DNA of 64,000 bases from Burkholderiaceae bacterium (lineage in GTDB: Bacteria > Pseudomonadota > Gammaproteobacteria > Burkholderiales > Burkholderiaceae_C). A program made the position numbers and the translations under genes. Shown here piece by piece: positions 42,825 to 51,991 of the stretch (position 1 is the first letter of the stretch; every line of letters begins with the position of its first letter). The stretch is taken from contig JAURWR010000069.1 of the NCBI GenBank assembly GCA_030654805.1, forward strand, positions 1 through 64,000. The letters are read 5' to 3'. The notes under the pieces are model-generated. The model was given only the letters and a program-made list of their open reading frames with translations, made no database searches and was not told the origin of the DNA.

Positions 42825-43517
42825 ATGGACAGCGCCGCACGCATCCTGGTCGTCGAGGACGACGCCGATATTCGGCGCTTCGTGCGCCAGACGCTGGTCG
42901 CCGATGGCTACACCGTGCACGAGGCCGAGACGCAGCAACGCGGGTTGATCGAGGCCGGCACGCGCAAGCCCGACCTGCTGATCCTCGACCTGGGCCTGCC
43001 CGACGGCGATGGCATCGACCTGATCCGCGACCTGCGTGGCTGGAGCGCGATGCCGGTGATCGTGCTGTCGGCGCGGGTGGCCGAGGACGACAAGATCGCC
43101 GCGCTGGATGCGGGGGCCGACGACTACCTGACCAAGCCTTTCGGCGTCGGCGAGCTCTTGGCGCGCGTGCGTGCGGCGCTGCGCAGGCGGGCGACGCCCG
43201 AAGCGACGCCAACCACCATGGTGCGCTTCGGAGACATCGAGTTCAACCTGATCGACCGCCGCGTCACCCGCAGCGGCGAGCACGTGCATCTGACGCCGAT
43301 CGAATACAAGCTGGCGGCGCTGCTGGTGTCGAACGAAGGCAAGGTGCTGACGCAGCGGCAGCTGCTGCGCGAAGTGTGGGGGCCCGGCGCCACCCTGCAC
43401 AACCACTACCTGCGCATCTACATGGGCCACCTGCGCCAGAAGCTCGAAGCCGACCCGGCGCGGCCGAAGCACCTGATCACCGAGACAGGCATCGGCTACC
43501 GCTTCGTGTCCGACTGA
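42825..43517 (+). CDS. kdpE: Response regulator KdpE
   Basis: 230-residue OmpR-family regulator. The receiver domain has acidic pair VVEDDADI, phospho-Asp in LILDLGLPDGDG and Lys in LTKPF. The winged-helix DNA-binding domain has HLTPIEYKLAALLVSNEGKVLTQRQLLREVWG as its core (abbreviated). Phosphorylated KdpE activates the kdp promoter. It follows kdpD after 34 bp. Confidence 0.96.
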   Translation: MDSAARILVVEDDADIRRFVRQTLVADGYTVHEAETQQRGLIEAGTRKPDLLILDLGLPDGDGIDLIRDLRGWSAMPVIVLSARVAEDDKIAALDAGADDYLTKPFGVGELLARVRAALRRRATPEATPTTMVRFGDIEFNLIDRRVTRSGEHVHLTPIEYKLAALLVSNEGKVLTQRQLLREVWGPGATLHNHYLRIYMGHLRQKLEADPARPKHLITETGIGYRFVSD

Positions 43518-43620
43518 GCAACTGCGCCCCGGCTGACGAGTCCGTCTTGCAAAGCCGATACGATCGGCCTCAGGCAGGCGTGCCTTCGCACGTCCCGGTT
43601 CCAACCCGAAAGGACAGCTC

Positions 43621-43968
43621 ATGCAAACCACTTCTTCCGGACTGCAATTTGAAGACACGATCGACGGCACCGGAGACGAGGCAGTGTCCGGTCAGCATGT
43701 CAGCGTGCACTACACAGGCTGGCTCTACAGCAATGGTGTCAAGGGTGCCAAGTTCGACAGCAGCAAGGACCGCGGCGATCCGTTCAAGTTCTATCTGGGT
43801 GCCGGTCAGGTGATCCGCGGCTGGGACGAGGGCGTGGTCGGCATGCGGGTCGGTGGCACCCGGGTGCTGGTGATTCCGCCCGATCTGGGCTACGGCGCAC
43901 GTGGTGCTGGTGGCGTGATCCCGCCTGACGCGACGCTGATGTTCGAGGTCGAGTTGCTCGACATCTGA
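43621..43968 (+). CDS. FKBP-type peptidyl-prolyl cis-trans isomerase
   Basis: 115-residue single-domain FKBP without a signal peptide. It has the fold core [48 protein letters not shown] and [32 protein letters not shown]. It accelerates proline isomerisation in the cytoplasm. AAAGGA lies a few bases before the ATG. It is followed 38 bp later by a transglutaminase-like gene. Confidence 0.95.
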   Translation: MQTTSSGLQFEDTIDGTGDEAVSGQHVSVHYTGWLYSNGVKGAKFDSSKDRGDPFKFYLGAGQVIRGWDEGVVGMRVGGTRVLVIPPDLGYGARGAGGVIPPDATLMFEVELLDI

Positions 43969-44006
43969 CCAAAGCGCAGGCGACGGCAAGGCACCACACA
44001 AACTCC

Positions 44007-44963
44007 ATGTCGATCCAGTACGACATCACGCACACCACGGTGTACCGCTACAAGGAGCCGGTGAGCTTCGGTGAGCACCGCGTGATGTTCCGCCCGCGCG
44101 ACAGCCACGATCTGCGCGTGCTCGCCACCGACCTGAAGGTCAGTCCCGAAGCGATCGTGCGGATGATCCAGGATCCGCACTCCAACTCGGTGGCGTTGGT
44201 TCAGCCACTGACCTCGGCGCTCGAATTGCGCATCGTCTGCTCGTTCTCGATCGAGCACGCACACACCAACAACCTGGAATTGCCGGTGTCGGGCACGGCC
44301 GAGTTCTTCCCGTTCTCGTACACGACGGACGAGCGATTCGATCTGGAGATGTACCTGCGCCCCCATCACGAGGACCCGCAGGGCAAGCTCATGGAATGGG
44401 CGCGCCAGTTCATCCGCACCGACGGCCCGACTCGCACGAGGGACATGTTGGTCGCGATGAACGAGCACATCCGCAACCGCATGGTCTACCGCGGACGGGA
44501 GGAAGAAGGCACCCAGTCTCCACTGGTCACGCTGAAGCTCGGCAGCGGCACCTGCCGCGACTTCGCGCTGCTGATGATGGAGGCCGCGCGAAGGTTGGGG
44601 GTGGCCGCCCGGTTCGTATCAGGCTATCTCTACGATCCGGCTCTGGACACGGCGGCCCCGGCAGACGAAGCCGGAACACCGAACTACACGCAGGGCGCTG
44701 GCAGTACCCATGCGTGGCTGCAGGCCTATCTTCCAGGTGCGGGCTGGGTGCCGTTCGACCCGACCAACAACCTGCTTGGTGGCAACCAGCTGATCCGCGT
44801 CGGCGTCGCGCGCGATCCCAGCCTGGCGGCACCGGTATCGGGTAGCTGGTACGGGGCAGCAGACGCCTACCTAGGCATGGAAGCGTCGGTGGTTGTCCAC
44901 CGCGTCTCGTCGGCAGACTGGCAACGAGAGCCGTCAAGCCAGGTCACTTCACCAGTCATGTAG
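44007..44963 (+). CDS. Transglutaminase-like (cysteine protease fold) protein
   Basis: 318 residues, cytoplasmic. An N-terminal bacterial transglutaminase-like beta domain (about 5-100, ITHTTVYRYKEPVSFGEHRVMFRPR) is followed by the catalytic core with Cys in LGSGTCRDFALLMMEAARRLG, His in AGSTHAWLQAYLPGAGW and Asp in FDPTNN. Such proteins are often encoded with alpha-E, circularly permuted ATP-grasp or large membrane partners, none of which is present here. The substrate is unknown. Confidence 0.9.
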   Translation: MSIQYDITHTTVYRYKEPVSFGEHRVMFRPRDSHDLRVLATDLKVSPEAIVRMIQDPHSNSVALVQPLTSALELRIVCSFSIEHAHTNNLELPVSGTAEFFPFSYTTDERFDLEMYLRPHHEDPQGKLMEWARQFIRTDGPTRTRDMLVAMNEHIRNRMVYRGREEEGTQSPLVTLKLGSGTCRDFALLMMEAARRLGVAARFVSGYLYDPALDTAAPADEAGTPNYTQGAGSTHAWLQAYLPGAGWVPFDPTNNLLGGNQLIRVGVARDPSLAAPVSGSWYGAADAYLGMEASVVVHRVSSADWQREPSSQVTSPVM

Positions 44964-45114
44964 GAATCATCTGACGCACACTGCATGGGTCGGACGGCAA
45001 GACACGTCCGCAACGGTGGCGAGAATACAAACAGGTTCAATCAATGATCCCGCGCAGCGCACTCCACCCCTCAAGCACCACGCCCCACCGAAACCTCATC
45101 GCCAAGCAGCACGC

Positions 45115-45525
45115 ATGGGACACCTGAAAACCTACATCGTCGAAGACAGCCCGGTCATCCGCGAAAACCTGATCGCTGCGCTGGAGGAACTGGTGAGCGT
45201 CAACGTTGTCGGCACCGCCGCAGACGAGAACACGGCTGTGCAATGGCTGTCGACCGACATCAACGCCTGCGACCTGATGATCGTCGACGTTTTTCTGGCG
45301 CAGGGGTCCGGTCTCGGCGTTCTGAAGGCCGCGCGTCAGCAGGACAAGACGACGAAACTGGTGGTGCTGAGCAACTACGCCACGCCCGACATGCGGCGCA
45401 AGTGCATCGAGCTCGGTGCCGATCGCGTCTTCGACAAGTCGAACGAGATCGACGCCTTGATGGCCTACTGCCTGCGCCTGTCGACAGGCGATTCGGGCAA
45501 CAGCACCTTCAGTTCACTGTCCTGA
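45115..45525 (+). CDS. Stand-alone receiver (CheY-like) response regulator
   Basis: 136 residues, receiver domain only. It has acidic residues in YIVEDSPV, phospho-Asp in LMIVDVFLAQGSGLG, Ser/Thr in VVLSNYATP and Lys in VFDKS. There is no output domain; the C-terminus is a short Ser/Gly tail. It faces the NarL-type regulator and CHASE3 kinase gene pair, and may be a phosphate sink or co-regulator for that kinase. The ATG was chosen as the only start giving a normal receiver N-terminus. Confidence 0.88.
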   Translation: MGHLKTYIVEDSPVIRENLIAALEELVSVNVVGTAADENTAVQWLSTDINACDLMIVDVFLAQGSGLGVLKAARQQDKTTKLVVLSNYATPDMRRKCIELGADRVFDKSNEIDALMAYCLRLSTGDSGNSTFSSLS

Positions 45526-45558
45526 GCAGGGCGGCCCCGCAGGCGCCTTGCGGCCGAT

Positions 45559-46191
45559 TTACTGGATCAAGCCGGCCTTCAGCGCGTAGTAGGTCAGGTC
45601 GCTGTTCGATTCGAGCTTCATCTTTTCCATCACGCGGGTGCGGTAGGTGCTCACCGTCTTCACGCTCAGCGACATGCTGACGGCCATCGTGCCGATCGCC
45701 TCTCCCTTCGCCAGCCGAAGGAAGACCTGCAACTCCCGTTCGGAGAGCAACTCATGCGGCATCTTCTCGCCACCACCCGCCAGCCCGTCGGCCAGCAGTT
45801 CGGCCACGCCCGAGGTGATGTACTTGCGCCCACGAAACACCGTTCGGATCGCTTTGGCGATCTCCTCGGGGTCGCAATCCTTGTTGAGATAACCGGCCGC
45901 CCCCTGCTTGAGCATCGTGGTCGCGTAATGCTGCTCGGGGAACCCGCTCAGGATCAGCACCGGCAGATCCGGCGCGCGAGCCTTGATCGCCGCCAGCACC
46001 TCGACCCCGCTCTGGTCGGGCATCGACAGATCGACCACCATCACATCGACGCCGCCGGCGCGCACGATGTCGAGCGCATCGCGCCCGTTGGCGGCTTCAG
46101 CCACGACCGTGAGGCCGATTTCTTCGGACAGAAACTGACGCAGTCCAGTGCGCACGATGGCGTGGTCGTCGACGATGGCAATGCGGATCAT
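45559..46191 (-). CDS. NarL/FixJ-family response regulator
   Basis: 210 residues. The receiver has IVDDHAIVR, phospho-Asp in VMVVDLSMPDQSG and Lys in LNKD. The C-terminal LuxR-type HTH is LLSERELQVFLRLAKGEAIGTMAVSMSLSVKTVSTYRTRVMEKM (core LSERE, SVKTVS). Divergent from, and 50 bp away from, a histidine kinase gene with the HisKA_3 domain that typically pairs with NarL-type regulators. The start MIRIAIVDD fits the family; the 19-residue upstream extension is rejected. Confidence 0.93.
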   Translation of the reverse strand: MIRIAIVDDHAIVRTGLRQFLSEEIGLTVVAEAANGRDALDIVRAGGVDVMVVDLSMPDQSGVEVLAAIKARAPDLPVLILSGFPEQHYATTMLKQGAAGYLNKDCDPEEIAKAIRTVFRGRKYITSGVAELLADGLAGGGEKMPHELLSERELQVFLRLAKGEAIGTMAVSMSLSVKTVSTYRTRVMEKMKLESNSDLTYYALKAGLIQ

Positions 46192-46241
46192 GGTGACGAG
46201 ACTCGGGCCGGAACAGGATGCAACGAGTTTAGGGGCATGCG

Positions 46242-47591
46242 ATGCCATTGAAACGGTTCGACCGCTTCTGGAGAAGTGCCTTCGCGTTCCCGGTGGCCTG
46301 CCTCGCGGCGATGGCCTTGCTGGTGATCAGCGAAGTGTCGTTCCGGCGCGCGACGAATTCGATGAACCAGCTCGCGATGATGGCCACCGCGCGCACCGAC
46401 ATCCAGGCGCTCTGGCGTCAGCTTGTCGATGCCGAGACCGGCCAGCGCGGCTACCTGCTGACCCAGCGCAGCGAGTACCTGAAGCCTTACCGGGAGTCAC
46501 TCGAACGGATCGGCGCGTCGATCCGTTCGTTGACGACGTACTACCAAGGACACCCACAAGGCGAACCGTTGATGGGGCAGCTGTCCAGCCTGAGCAAGGA
46601 CAAGATCTCCGAACTGGCGACGACCCTGCGCCTGTACGACGAAGGCGGAGAAGCCTGGCGCGAGTTGCTGATGACCAACATCGGCCAGGAGAAGATGGAA
46701 TCGATACGCACCACCGCCCAGCAGCTGCTCGACCTCGAGACCCAGCGCGTTCTGGTGGGACGCGCCGACGTGCATCGCACGTTGATGATCAACCGGGTCG
46801 GCGTCGGCCTCACGACGCTGATCAGCCTGCTGGCGCTGTCGCTGTACTTCCGGCAGTCGACCTTGCTGGTGCGGGTGCAGCGGGAGCAGAAGCTGGCGGT
46901 GCAGGTCGAGCGCGACCGCCTCGATGCCGAGGTGAAGAGCCGCACCGCTCAACTGACCGAACTGGCCCAGCACCTGCAGACCGCGCGTGAGGACGAACGC
47001 AGCCGCCTGGCCCGCGAACTGCACGACGAACTGGGCGCGCTGCTGACCGCTGCCAAGCTCGATGCCGCGCGCCTGAAGGCGCGGCTCGGGACGATGACGC
47101 CTGAGGTCGCCGAGCGACTGCTGCACCTGAACAAGCTGCTCAACGATGGCATCGCGCTGAAGCGGCAGATCATCGAGAACCTGCGTCCCTCGTCGCTCAG
47201 CAACCTGGGCCTGGTGGCGGCGCTGGAGATCGTCACCAGCGAGTTCGCCACCGCCTCGGGGCTGCAGATCCACACCATGCTCGAGCCCGTTCAGCTCAGC
47301 AATTCGGGCGAACTGACCACCTACCGCCTGGTCCAGGAGGCGCTGACCAACATCGCGAAGTACGCGAAGGCCAGCGAGGTGTGGGTGGTGCTGTCGCAAC
47401 AGGGAGCGAACGCCACGATCTCGGTGCGCGACAACGGCTGCGGTTTCGACACGACGATTCCTCGCCAGGCGGCGCACGGCCTGCTCGGCATGCGCTACCG
47501 CGTCGAAGCCGAAGGCGGGCAGATGACGTTGTCCAGCGAGCCAGGGCACGGCACGCTGATCGAAGCCAGCCTCCCGGTTCGAAAGTCGTGA
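46242..47591 (+). CDS. CHASE3 sensor histidine kinase (HisKA_3 type)
   Basis: 449 residues. Two transmembrane segments (about 12-33 and 178-203) bracket a periplasmic CHASE3 domain with the signature ATARTDIQALWRQLVDAETGQRGYLLTQ (core DAETGQRGYLLT). A coiled linker, a HisKA_3 domain (His in LARELHDELGALLTAAK) and an HATPase (DNGCGFD, GLLGMRYR) follow. It should phosphorylate the divergent NarL-type regulator and possibly the lone receiver next to it. The stimulus is unknown. Confidence 0.93.
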   Translation: MPLKRFDRFWRSAFAFPVACLAAMALLVISEVSFRRATNSMNQLAMMATARTDIQALWRQLVDAETGQRGYLLTQRSEYLKPYRESLERIGASIRSLTTYYQGHPQGEPLMGQLSSLSKDKISELATTLRLYDEGGEAWRELLMTNIGQEKMESIRTTAQQLLDLETQRVLVGRADVHRTLMINRVGVGLTTLISLLALSLYFRQSTLLVRVQREQKLAVQVERDRLDAEVKSRTAQLTELAQHLQTAREDERSRLARELHDELGALLTAAKLDAARLKARLGTMTPEVAERLLHLNKLLNDGIALKRQIIENLRPSSLSNLGLVAALEIVTSEFATASGLQIHTMLEPVQLSNSGELTTYRLVQEALTNIAKYAKASEVWVVLSQQGANATISVRDNGCGFDTTIPRQAAHGLLGMRYRVEAEGGQMTLSSEPGHGTLIEASLPVRKS

Positions 47592-47663
47592 GCGCCACAG
47601 AGGCTTCCTGCCCTCTGTCTCGCGCACCGACGGTGTCCCCGTCGGTCTTCATCCTGCGGTAAC

Positions 47664-47701
47664 CCAGGGCCCCGCCTGTCGAGACGCAGGCGGCGCCCTG
47701 G
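47664..47701. other. Strong GC hairpin after the CHASE3 kinase gene
   Basis: CCAGGGC and CGCCTG pair with CAGGCG and GCCCTGG to form a 38-nt interrupted stem. There is no T-run behind it, so it may be an RNA-stability element or a Rho-assisted end. The remaining 276-bp gap up to 47867 holds no coding signal that I can support. Confidence 0.45.
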
Positions 47702-47867
47702 CACTCGCCTGCCTTGTGGGTTCGGTCCTACACGCATGGGCCGATTTGCCTGACGCCCGCTAAGCCGCGCGGACTATCGATCGCCGTCAGGGCTCGCCAC
47801 ACACTGGAATCCAGCGATGCCAGGACACAGTCCGCCGGTGCATCGCTCCACTTCCAAGGAGATTTCC

Positions 47868-48029
47868 ATGTTGCATTACGCGGTCGTGTTCTTCGTCATC
47901 GCGCTGGTGGCGGCGTTGTTCGGCTTCGGCGGCATCGCCGCGAGTGCCGTCGGCATCGCGAAGGTGCTGTTCGTGATCTTCCTGGTGCTGGCAATCGTCA
48001 GCTTCCTGTTCGGTCAGATGCGGAAGTAG
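47868..48029 (+). CDS. DUF1328 (UPF0391) small membrane protein
   Basis: 53 residues forming two tightly packed membrane helices: [20 protein letters not shown] then [28 protein letters not shown]. This is the classic DUF1328 sequence. These proteins are frequent in stress-responsive loci of Gram-negative bacteria; their function is unknown. AAGGAG precedes the ATG. It opens a run of five small stress/envelope genes. Confidence 0.92.
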   Translation: MLHYAVVFFVIALVAALFGFGGIAASAVGIAKVLFVIFLVLAIVSFLFGQMRK

Positions 48030-48095
48030 TCCGCCTCGTTGCCCGTTGCCTCGTTTCAAAGCCGTATCCCTCATCACCCTTCAGGAGTCACCCCC

Positions 48096-48461
48096 ATGAG
48101 AGTCACCATGCCCAGCCAGTTCGTTGAAGGCGCCGCCAGCGGCGCCACGTCCGCCGTCGAACAGATCGACCGCGCTGAAGAAGCCCACCACCACCTCAAT
48201 GAAGCGGCGCACGATCTGGCCGACCGCGCACGACCGGCGATCGATCGCCTGGTCAAGAGCGCGGAGAACCTCGCACAGCGCGGCATCGATGGCGCCCGCG
48301 ATGGCTCGCAGCACCTGCGTGACCGCGCGGCCCGCGCCACCGACTGCACCGTCAACTACATCAAGGATGAGCCGGTCAAGTCGATGCTGATCGCAGCTGC
48401 CACCGGAGCCGCGCTGATGGCGCTGGTGGCCCTGCTGAACCGGTCGCGCCAGAACGCCTGA
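48096..48461 (+). CDS. YqjD/ElaB-like (DUF883) membrane-anchored protein
   Basis: 121 residues. It is a long amphipathic helical stretch rich in Ala, Asp, Arg and His (AHHHLNEAAHDLADRARPAIDRL), then a C-terminal tail-anchor helix (SMLIAAATGAALMALVALL) ending in RSRQNA. This is the layout of YqjD/ElaB proteins, which can bind ribosomes at the membrane in stationary phase. The following gene is YqjE-like, matching the yqjDE order in E. coli. CAGGAG lies upstream. Confidence 0.75.
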   Translation: MRVTMPSQFVEGAASGATSAVEQIDRAEEAHHHLNEAAHDLADRARPAIDRLVKSAENLAQRGIDGARDGSQHLRDRAARATDCTVNYIKDEPVKSMLIAAATGAALMALVALLNRSRQNA

Positions 48462-48503
48462 TCCACCCGCCTCACAGCAGCCCCCGCTTCCGGAACACCC
48501 ATC

Positions 48504-48884
48504 GTGATTCACCCGCTTTTCAAACTGATGGCCGCGCACCCCACGGTGCTGACCGATCACGTCGAGGCTTATGCGTCGCTCGCGGCGCAGGAGTTCGGCA
48601 CCGCGGCGACGCAGTGGCGTTCGCGAGCGTTGAAGACGGGCATCGCGATGTGTTGCGCTGCTTCGGCAGCCGTTCTGGCCGGCGTGGCGGTGATGCTGTG
48701 GGCGGTGACACCAGCTGTCGATCTGCATGCGCCGTGGGCGCTGTGGGTCTCGCCCGGGCTGCCGGCTCTCGCCGCGGTGGCTTGCTGGTGGTCTGCCCAA
48801 GACGCGCCTGCGGAGGGTGCCTTCGCGATCCTGCGGCGGCAGCTTTCCGAAGACATGGCCTTGCTGCGCGAGGTGAACGCGTGA
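48504..48884 (+). CDS. YqjE-like (phage holin family superfamily) membrane protein
   Basis: 126 residues, GTG start. An N-terminal amphipathic helix (VLTDHVEAYASLAAQEF) is followed by two hydrophobic spans (about 47-70 and 80-100) and a C-terminal helix. It fits the YqjE/holin_3_6-like family found after yqjD. Its TGA overlaps the GTG of the next gene. The function is unknown; the neighbours suggest an inner-membrane stress role. Confidence 0.7.
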   Translation: MIHPLFKLMAAHPTVLTDHVEAYASLAAQEFGTAATQWRSRALKTGIAMCCAASAAVLAGVAVMLWAVTPAVDLHAPWALWVSPGLPALAAVACWWSAQDAPAEGAFAILRRQLSEDMALLREVNA

Positions 48885-49477
48885 ACGCTGCCGCGACCCC
48901 GATCGCCGATCGGGCGCTGATGGACGCTGGCACGGCACCGGTCGATGCGGTCGCGAGGCTCGAACAGTCTCGGCTGCGCCTGCGCCAGCACCTGATCGCG
49001 TTGAACGGGCGCGAAGCCGGTCCTGCCGGTTCGCACCCACCGAGCGGCTGGCTCGACTCGCTCAGATCGATCCCGCTGGTCGGCGTGGCGCTGGACACGG
49101 TATCGGGCTGGTGGTCGCAGCATCCGTTGCGCGTCGTCGTCACCCTGGTGGCGGCGTCGGCCGCGTCGGCGGCCCGGCCGGTGACGCAGCGGCATCCGGC
49201 ATGGACCATGTTCGGCGCGCTGGCCCTGGGCGGGCTGGTGATGTGGGCTCGGCCCTGGCGCTTTGCGCCGCTGAGGCGTGCGGTCTACGCCGGCTTGTTG
49301 CCCCAGCTCGTCTCGAAAGTGCTCTCGCACCTGCCCACCGATGGCTGGATGACCTTGGCCGAGTCGCTGCTGCGACGCGATCCACCCGCACCGGCCTCCG
49401 CCGGACCGGTGGCACCGGTCATACACCGAAATTTCCCACCCGGCAGCGATTCCGCAAGGACATCGCCGCTGCACTAG
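48881..49477 (+). CDS. Hypothetical membrane protein, YqjK-position
   Basis: 198 residues, GTG start in a GTGA overlap. It opens with a helical segment (AVARLEQSRLRLRQHLI), has two hydrophobic stretches (about 85-100 and 108-125, near RVVVTLVAASAAS and TMFGALALGGLVMW), and ends in a Pro/Ala-rich tail. I recognise no conserved domain beyond this. Position after YqjD- and YqjE-like genes suggests a YqjK-like third component; that is inference. Strand, coupling and codon use fit its neighbours, so it is likely a real gene. Confidence 0.65.
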   Translation: MNAAATPIADRALMDAGTAPVDAVARLEQSRLRLRQHLIALNGREAGPAGSHPPSGWLDSLRSIPLVGVALDTVSGWWSQHPLRVVVTLVAASAASAARPVTQRHPAWTMFGALALGGLVMWARPWRFAPLRRAVYAGLLPQLVSKVLSHLPTDGWMTLAESLLRRDPPAPASAGPVAPVIHRNFPPGSDSARTSPLH

Positions 49478-49530
49478 CCGGCCTCCGTGCTTGCCTCCCC
49501 TTTTCATCATCCACACCAAGGATCTACACC

Positions 49531-49845
49531 ATGTTCACACGCACCACCCTCGCCGCACTCGTCGCTTCCGTCGCGCTCATCACGATGACCGGCTGTGCCG
49601 TGACGCGCGATCAATCGACCGTCGGCGCCTACATCGACGACACCGCGATCACCACCTCGGTGAAGGCCCGTTTCGTCGACAACAAGGACGTCGATGCCTC
49701 GGCAATCAGCGTCGAGACCCTGAACGGCACCGTCATGCTGTCGGGCTTCGCGAAGAACAGCACCGAGAAGATCAAAGCTGAAGAAATCACACGCGCCGTC
49801 AAGGGCGTGAAATCGGTCAAGAACGAAATCGCTGTGCGCAGCTGA
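49531..49845 (+). CDS. BON-domain lipoprotein
   Basis: 104 residues. A lipoprotein signal peptide with lipobox MTGC (Cys about residue 22) is followed by one BON domain (VGAYIDDTAITTSVKARFVDNKDVD, VETLNGTVMLSGFAKN, VKGVKSVKNEIAV cores). BON proteins such as OsmY or DolP bind phospholipids and protect the outer membrane in stress. It closes the small-protein run and is followed by its own terminator. Confidence 0.92.
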   Translation: MFTRTTLAALVASVALITMTGCAVTRDQSTVGAYIDDTAITTSVKARFVDNKDVDASAISVETLNGTVMLSGFAKNSTEKIKAEEITRAVKGVKSVKNEIAVRS

Positions 49846-49873
49846 TCGAGCCGGGTTCGATGACCGGAGTGCT

Positions 49874-49905
49874 GGGCGCCGTCACGAGCGGCGCCCACAC
49901 TTTTT
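49874..49905 (+). terminator. Rho-independent terminator after the BON lipoprotein gene
   Basis: GGGCGCCG and CGGCGCCC form an 8-bp perfect stem around a 7-nt loop, followed by ACACTTTTT. It lies about 28 bases past the stop codon. Confidence 0.8.
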
Positions 49906-50027
49906 GGGCCGCGCTGAATCGATACCTCGACGCCGATGGCATGCGCCAGGGTTGCTCGACGCACTCACTCGCCATCGGCGAGGTCGCCGTCGGATGAGCA
50001 TTCGATGAGAGCCCATCGTCAGGACGT

Positions 50028-50058
50028 AAAAAAGGCCCGCTTGCGCGGGCCTTTTTTG
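50028..50058. terminator. Bidirectional terminator downstream of the RNA helicase gene
   Basis: AAAAAAGGCCCGC and GCGGGCCTTTTTT form a long stem flanked by A- and T-runs, so it works on either strand. It lies about 30 bases past the helicase stop on the minus strand. Confidence 0.9.
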
Positions 50059-50086
50059 TCGAACAGAACAACGCAGCGTGGGACGC

Positions 50087-51535
50087 TCAGCGGGGGGTGA
50101 ACCCGCCGGTGCGCGGACGCGCCTTGAACGGTGCCTTGCTGGGCGCTGCACCGCCTTCGACGGGACGTCGCGGCGCACGGTCGAACGGGCCGGCCGAGCG
50201 GGGTGCGAAGTTGTCGTCGCGACGCGGCGCAAAACCGCCTTCTTCACGACGCGGCGCGAAAGACGGCTTGCTGAAGCGACTGTTCGACGGGGCACCCGAC
50301 CGGTTGCCGAAGCCACCAGGGCGACGCTCGGTGTCGGCACCGGGACGCGGTGCGTACATGCGCGGCTCAGGGCTCTTCGGCTCCAGACCGGCGATCGTGC
50401 TGACCGGGATGTTCTGCGTCGTGAACTGCTGAATGCGGCGGATCATGCCGGTGTCCATGCGTTCACCCAGCGTGATCGCCAGACCGTTTTTGCCGGCGCG
50501 GCCGGTACGGCCAATGCGGTGCACGTAGTCCTCGGCCTTCATCGGCAGACCGTAGTTGATGACGTGGCTGATGCTCGGCACGTCGATGCCGCGCGCGGCG
50601 ACGTCGGTCGCAACCAGCACCTTCAGCTGACGCGAGCGCAAGCCTTGCAGCACGCGATTGCGCCGGCCCTGCGGCATCCCGCCGTGCAGCGATGCGACGG
50701 CATGGCCCATCTCGGCCAGGCGATCGGCAAGCCAGTCGGCGTCACGCTGAGTGCTGGTGAAGACCAGCGCCTGTTCCATCTCGCGCTCGGTCAGGATGTG
50801 ATCGAGCAGCGCGTTCTTGTGGTTGTGGTTGTCGGCCCAGTGCAGGCGCTGTTCGATGTTTTCGTGCGTGTCGGTGTGCGAAGAGACATCGATGCGCTGC
50901 GGATCGCGCAACAGGTTCTGCGCCAGGCGGCCCACGTGGCCGGCGAAGGTGGCGCTGAACATCACCGTCTGGCGTGTGGCAGGCACATGGTCAGCGATGG
51001 TGTTGATGTCATCGATGAAGCCCATGTCGAGCATGCGGTCGGCTTCGTCGAGCACCAGCATGTCGACGTTTTCGAGCACGGCCTTGCCGGTCTGCAGGTG
51101 GTCGAGCAGGCGGCCCGGGGTCGAGATCAGGATGTCCAGCGGACCGCGCAGTGCCTTGATCTGCGCCGGGTAAGGAACACCGCCGACCACCGTGGCGACG
51201 CGCAGGCCCTGCACGTGGCGGCCGTAGGTCGAGGCAGCCTTGGCGACCTGCATCGCGAGTTCGCGCGTCGGCGTCAGCACCAGAATGCGTGGACCGTAGA
51301 CGGTGGCGCGATCGCGCTTTTGCGTGCTGTCGGCACGTGCCGCAATGATGCGTTCGAGCGCAGGCAGGATGAACGACGCGGTCTTGCCGCTGCCGGTGCT
51401 CGACGAGACCATCAGGTCCTTGCCGGCGAGGGCCAGCGGAATGGCCTTCATCTGGACTTCGGTGGCGGTTTCGTAGCCGGCGTCGGCCACGGCTTTGGTC
51501 AGGGCTTCTGTGAGGCCCAGGTTGGCAAATGTCAT
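50087..51535 (-). CDS. DEAD-box RNA helicase, RhlE-like
   Basis: 482 residues. All DEAD-box motifs are visible: Q motif (FANLGLTEAL..ATEVQ), motif I SSTGSGKTASF, PTRELAMQ, II VLDEADRMLD, III SATF, and VI HRIGRTGRAG. The C-terminal tail of about 110 residues is Arg/Gly/Pro/Phe-rich with repeats of the type FAPRR. It unwinds RNA in ribosome assembly or RNA decay. The start MTFANLGL is family-typical and a 456-bp leader region precedes it on the minus strand. RhlE versus another paralogue is judged on overall similarity only. Confidence 0.93.
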   Translation of the reverse strand: MTFANLGLTEALTKAVADAGYETATEVQMKAIPLALAGKDLMVSSSTGSGKTASFILPALERIIAARADSTQKRDRATVYGPRILVLTPTRELAMQVAKAASTYGRHVQGLRVATVVGGVPYPAQIKALRGPLDILISTPGRLLDHLQTGKAVLENVDMLVLDEADRMLDMGFIDDINTIADHVPATRQTVMFSATFAGHVGRLAQNLLRDPQRIDVSSHTDTHENIEQRLHWADNHNHKNALLDHILTEREMEQALVFTSTQRDADWLADRLAEMGHAVASLHGGMPQGRRNRVLQGLRSRQLKVLVATDVAARGIDVPSISHVINYGLPMKAEDYVHRIGRTGRAGKNGLAITLGERMDTGMIRRIQQFTTQNIPVSTIAGLEPKSPEPRMYAPRPGADTERRPGGFGNRSGAPSNSRFSKPSFAPRREEGGFAPRRDDNFAPRSAGPFDRAPRRPVEGGAAPSKAPFKARPRTGGFTPR

Positions 51536-51991
51536 TTCGTACTTTCAAATGCGGTGCCGACGCTGCGCGATGCGCAACGCCAAGGCACCTACCGGTTCCG
51601 TGAACCGGCAAGGTCAGGTCGCTGGGAGAACGTTCGCTTTGGGAACAGTGAAGCGGAACAGTCAAGCGACGGCATCGCCGCCGACCGTTGCCTGCAGGTG
51701 CCGTCGAGTACGACACCGACTGAAGCGATATCGAGACCTGCCGCACTGAAGATCGTGGGCTGACTCGAAGGAGGTCAGAGGGGATGAACGAGATCGATCA
51801 CAACAACTGCGCAGAAGACTCTGCGTTGGATCGTCGATGCGAGCGAAGCCCTAGAGTTTACCCTGAATTCCTGAATTCCGAAAGCCCCCTCACGCTGACG
51901 CAGCGGCAGTCGCCTTTGCGGGACTGTCGCGCCGCGCCGGGTATCCTGCCCGTCCCCCAACATTCGCCCGAGTGCTGCCCCGCTCGTATTC
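51536..51991. other. 456-bp divergent leader region, no gene seen
   Basis: The region lies between the helicase start (minus strand) and the DUF3717-DUF1289 gene (plus strand). Open frames here lack codon bias and family resemblance. It holds a short tandem repeat (CCTGAATT twice, near 51865-51881). Read on the minus strand, TTCGGA and TAAACT 16 bp apart could be a weak promoter. A long untranslated leader is common for DEAD-box helicase genes; no specific RNA structure was identified. Confidence 0.4.
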
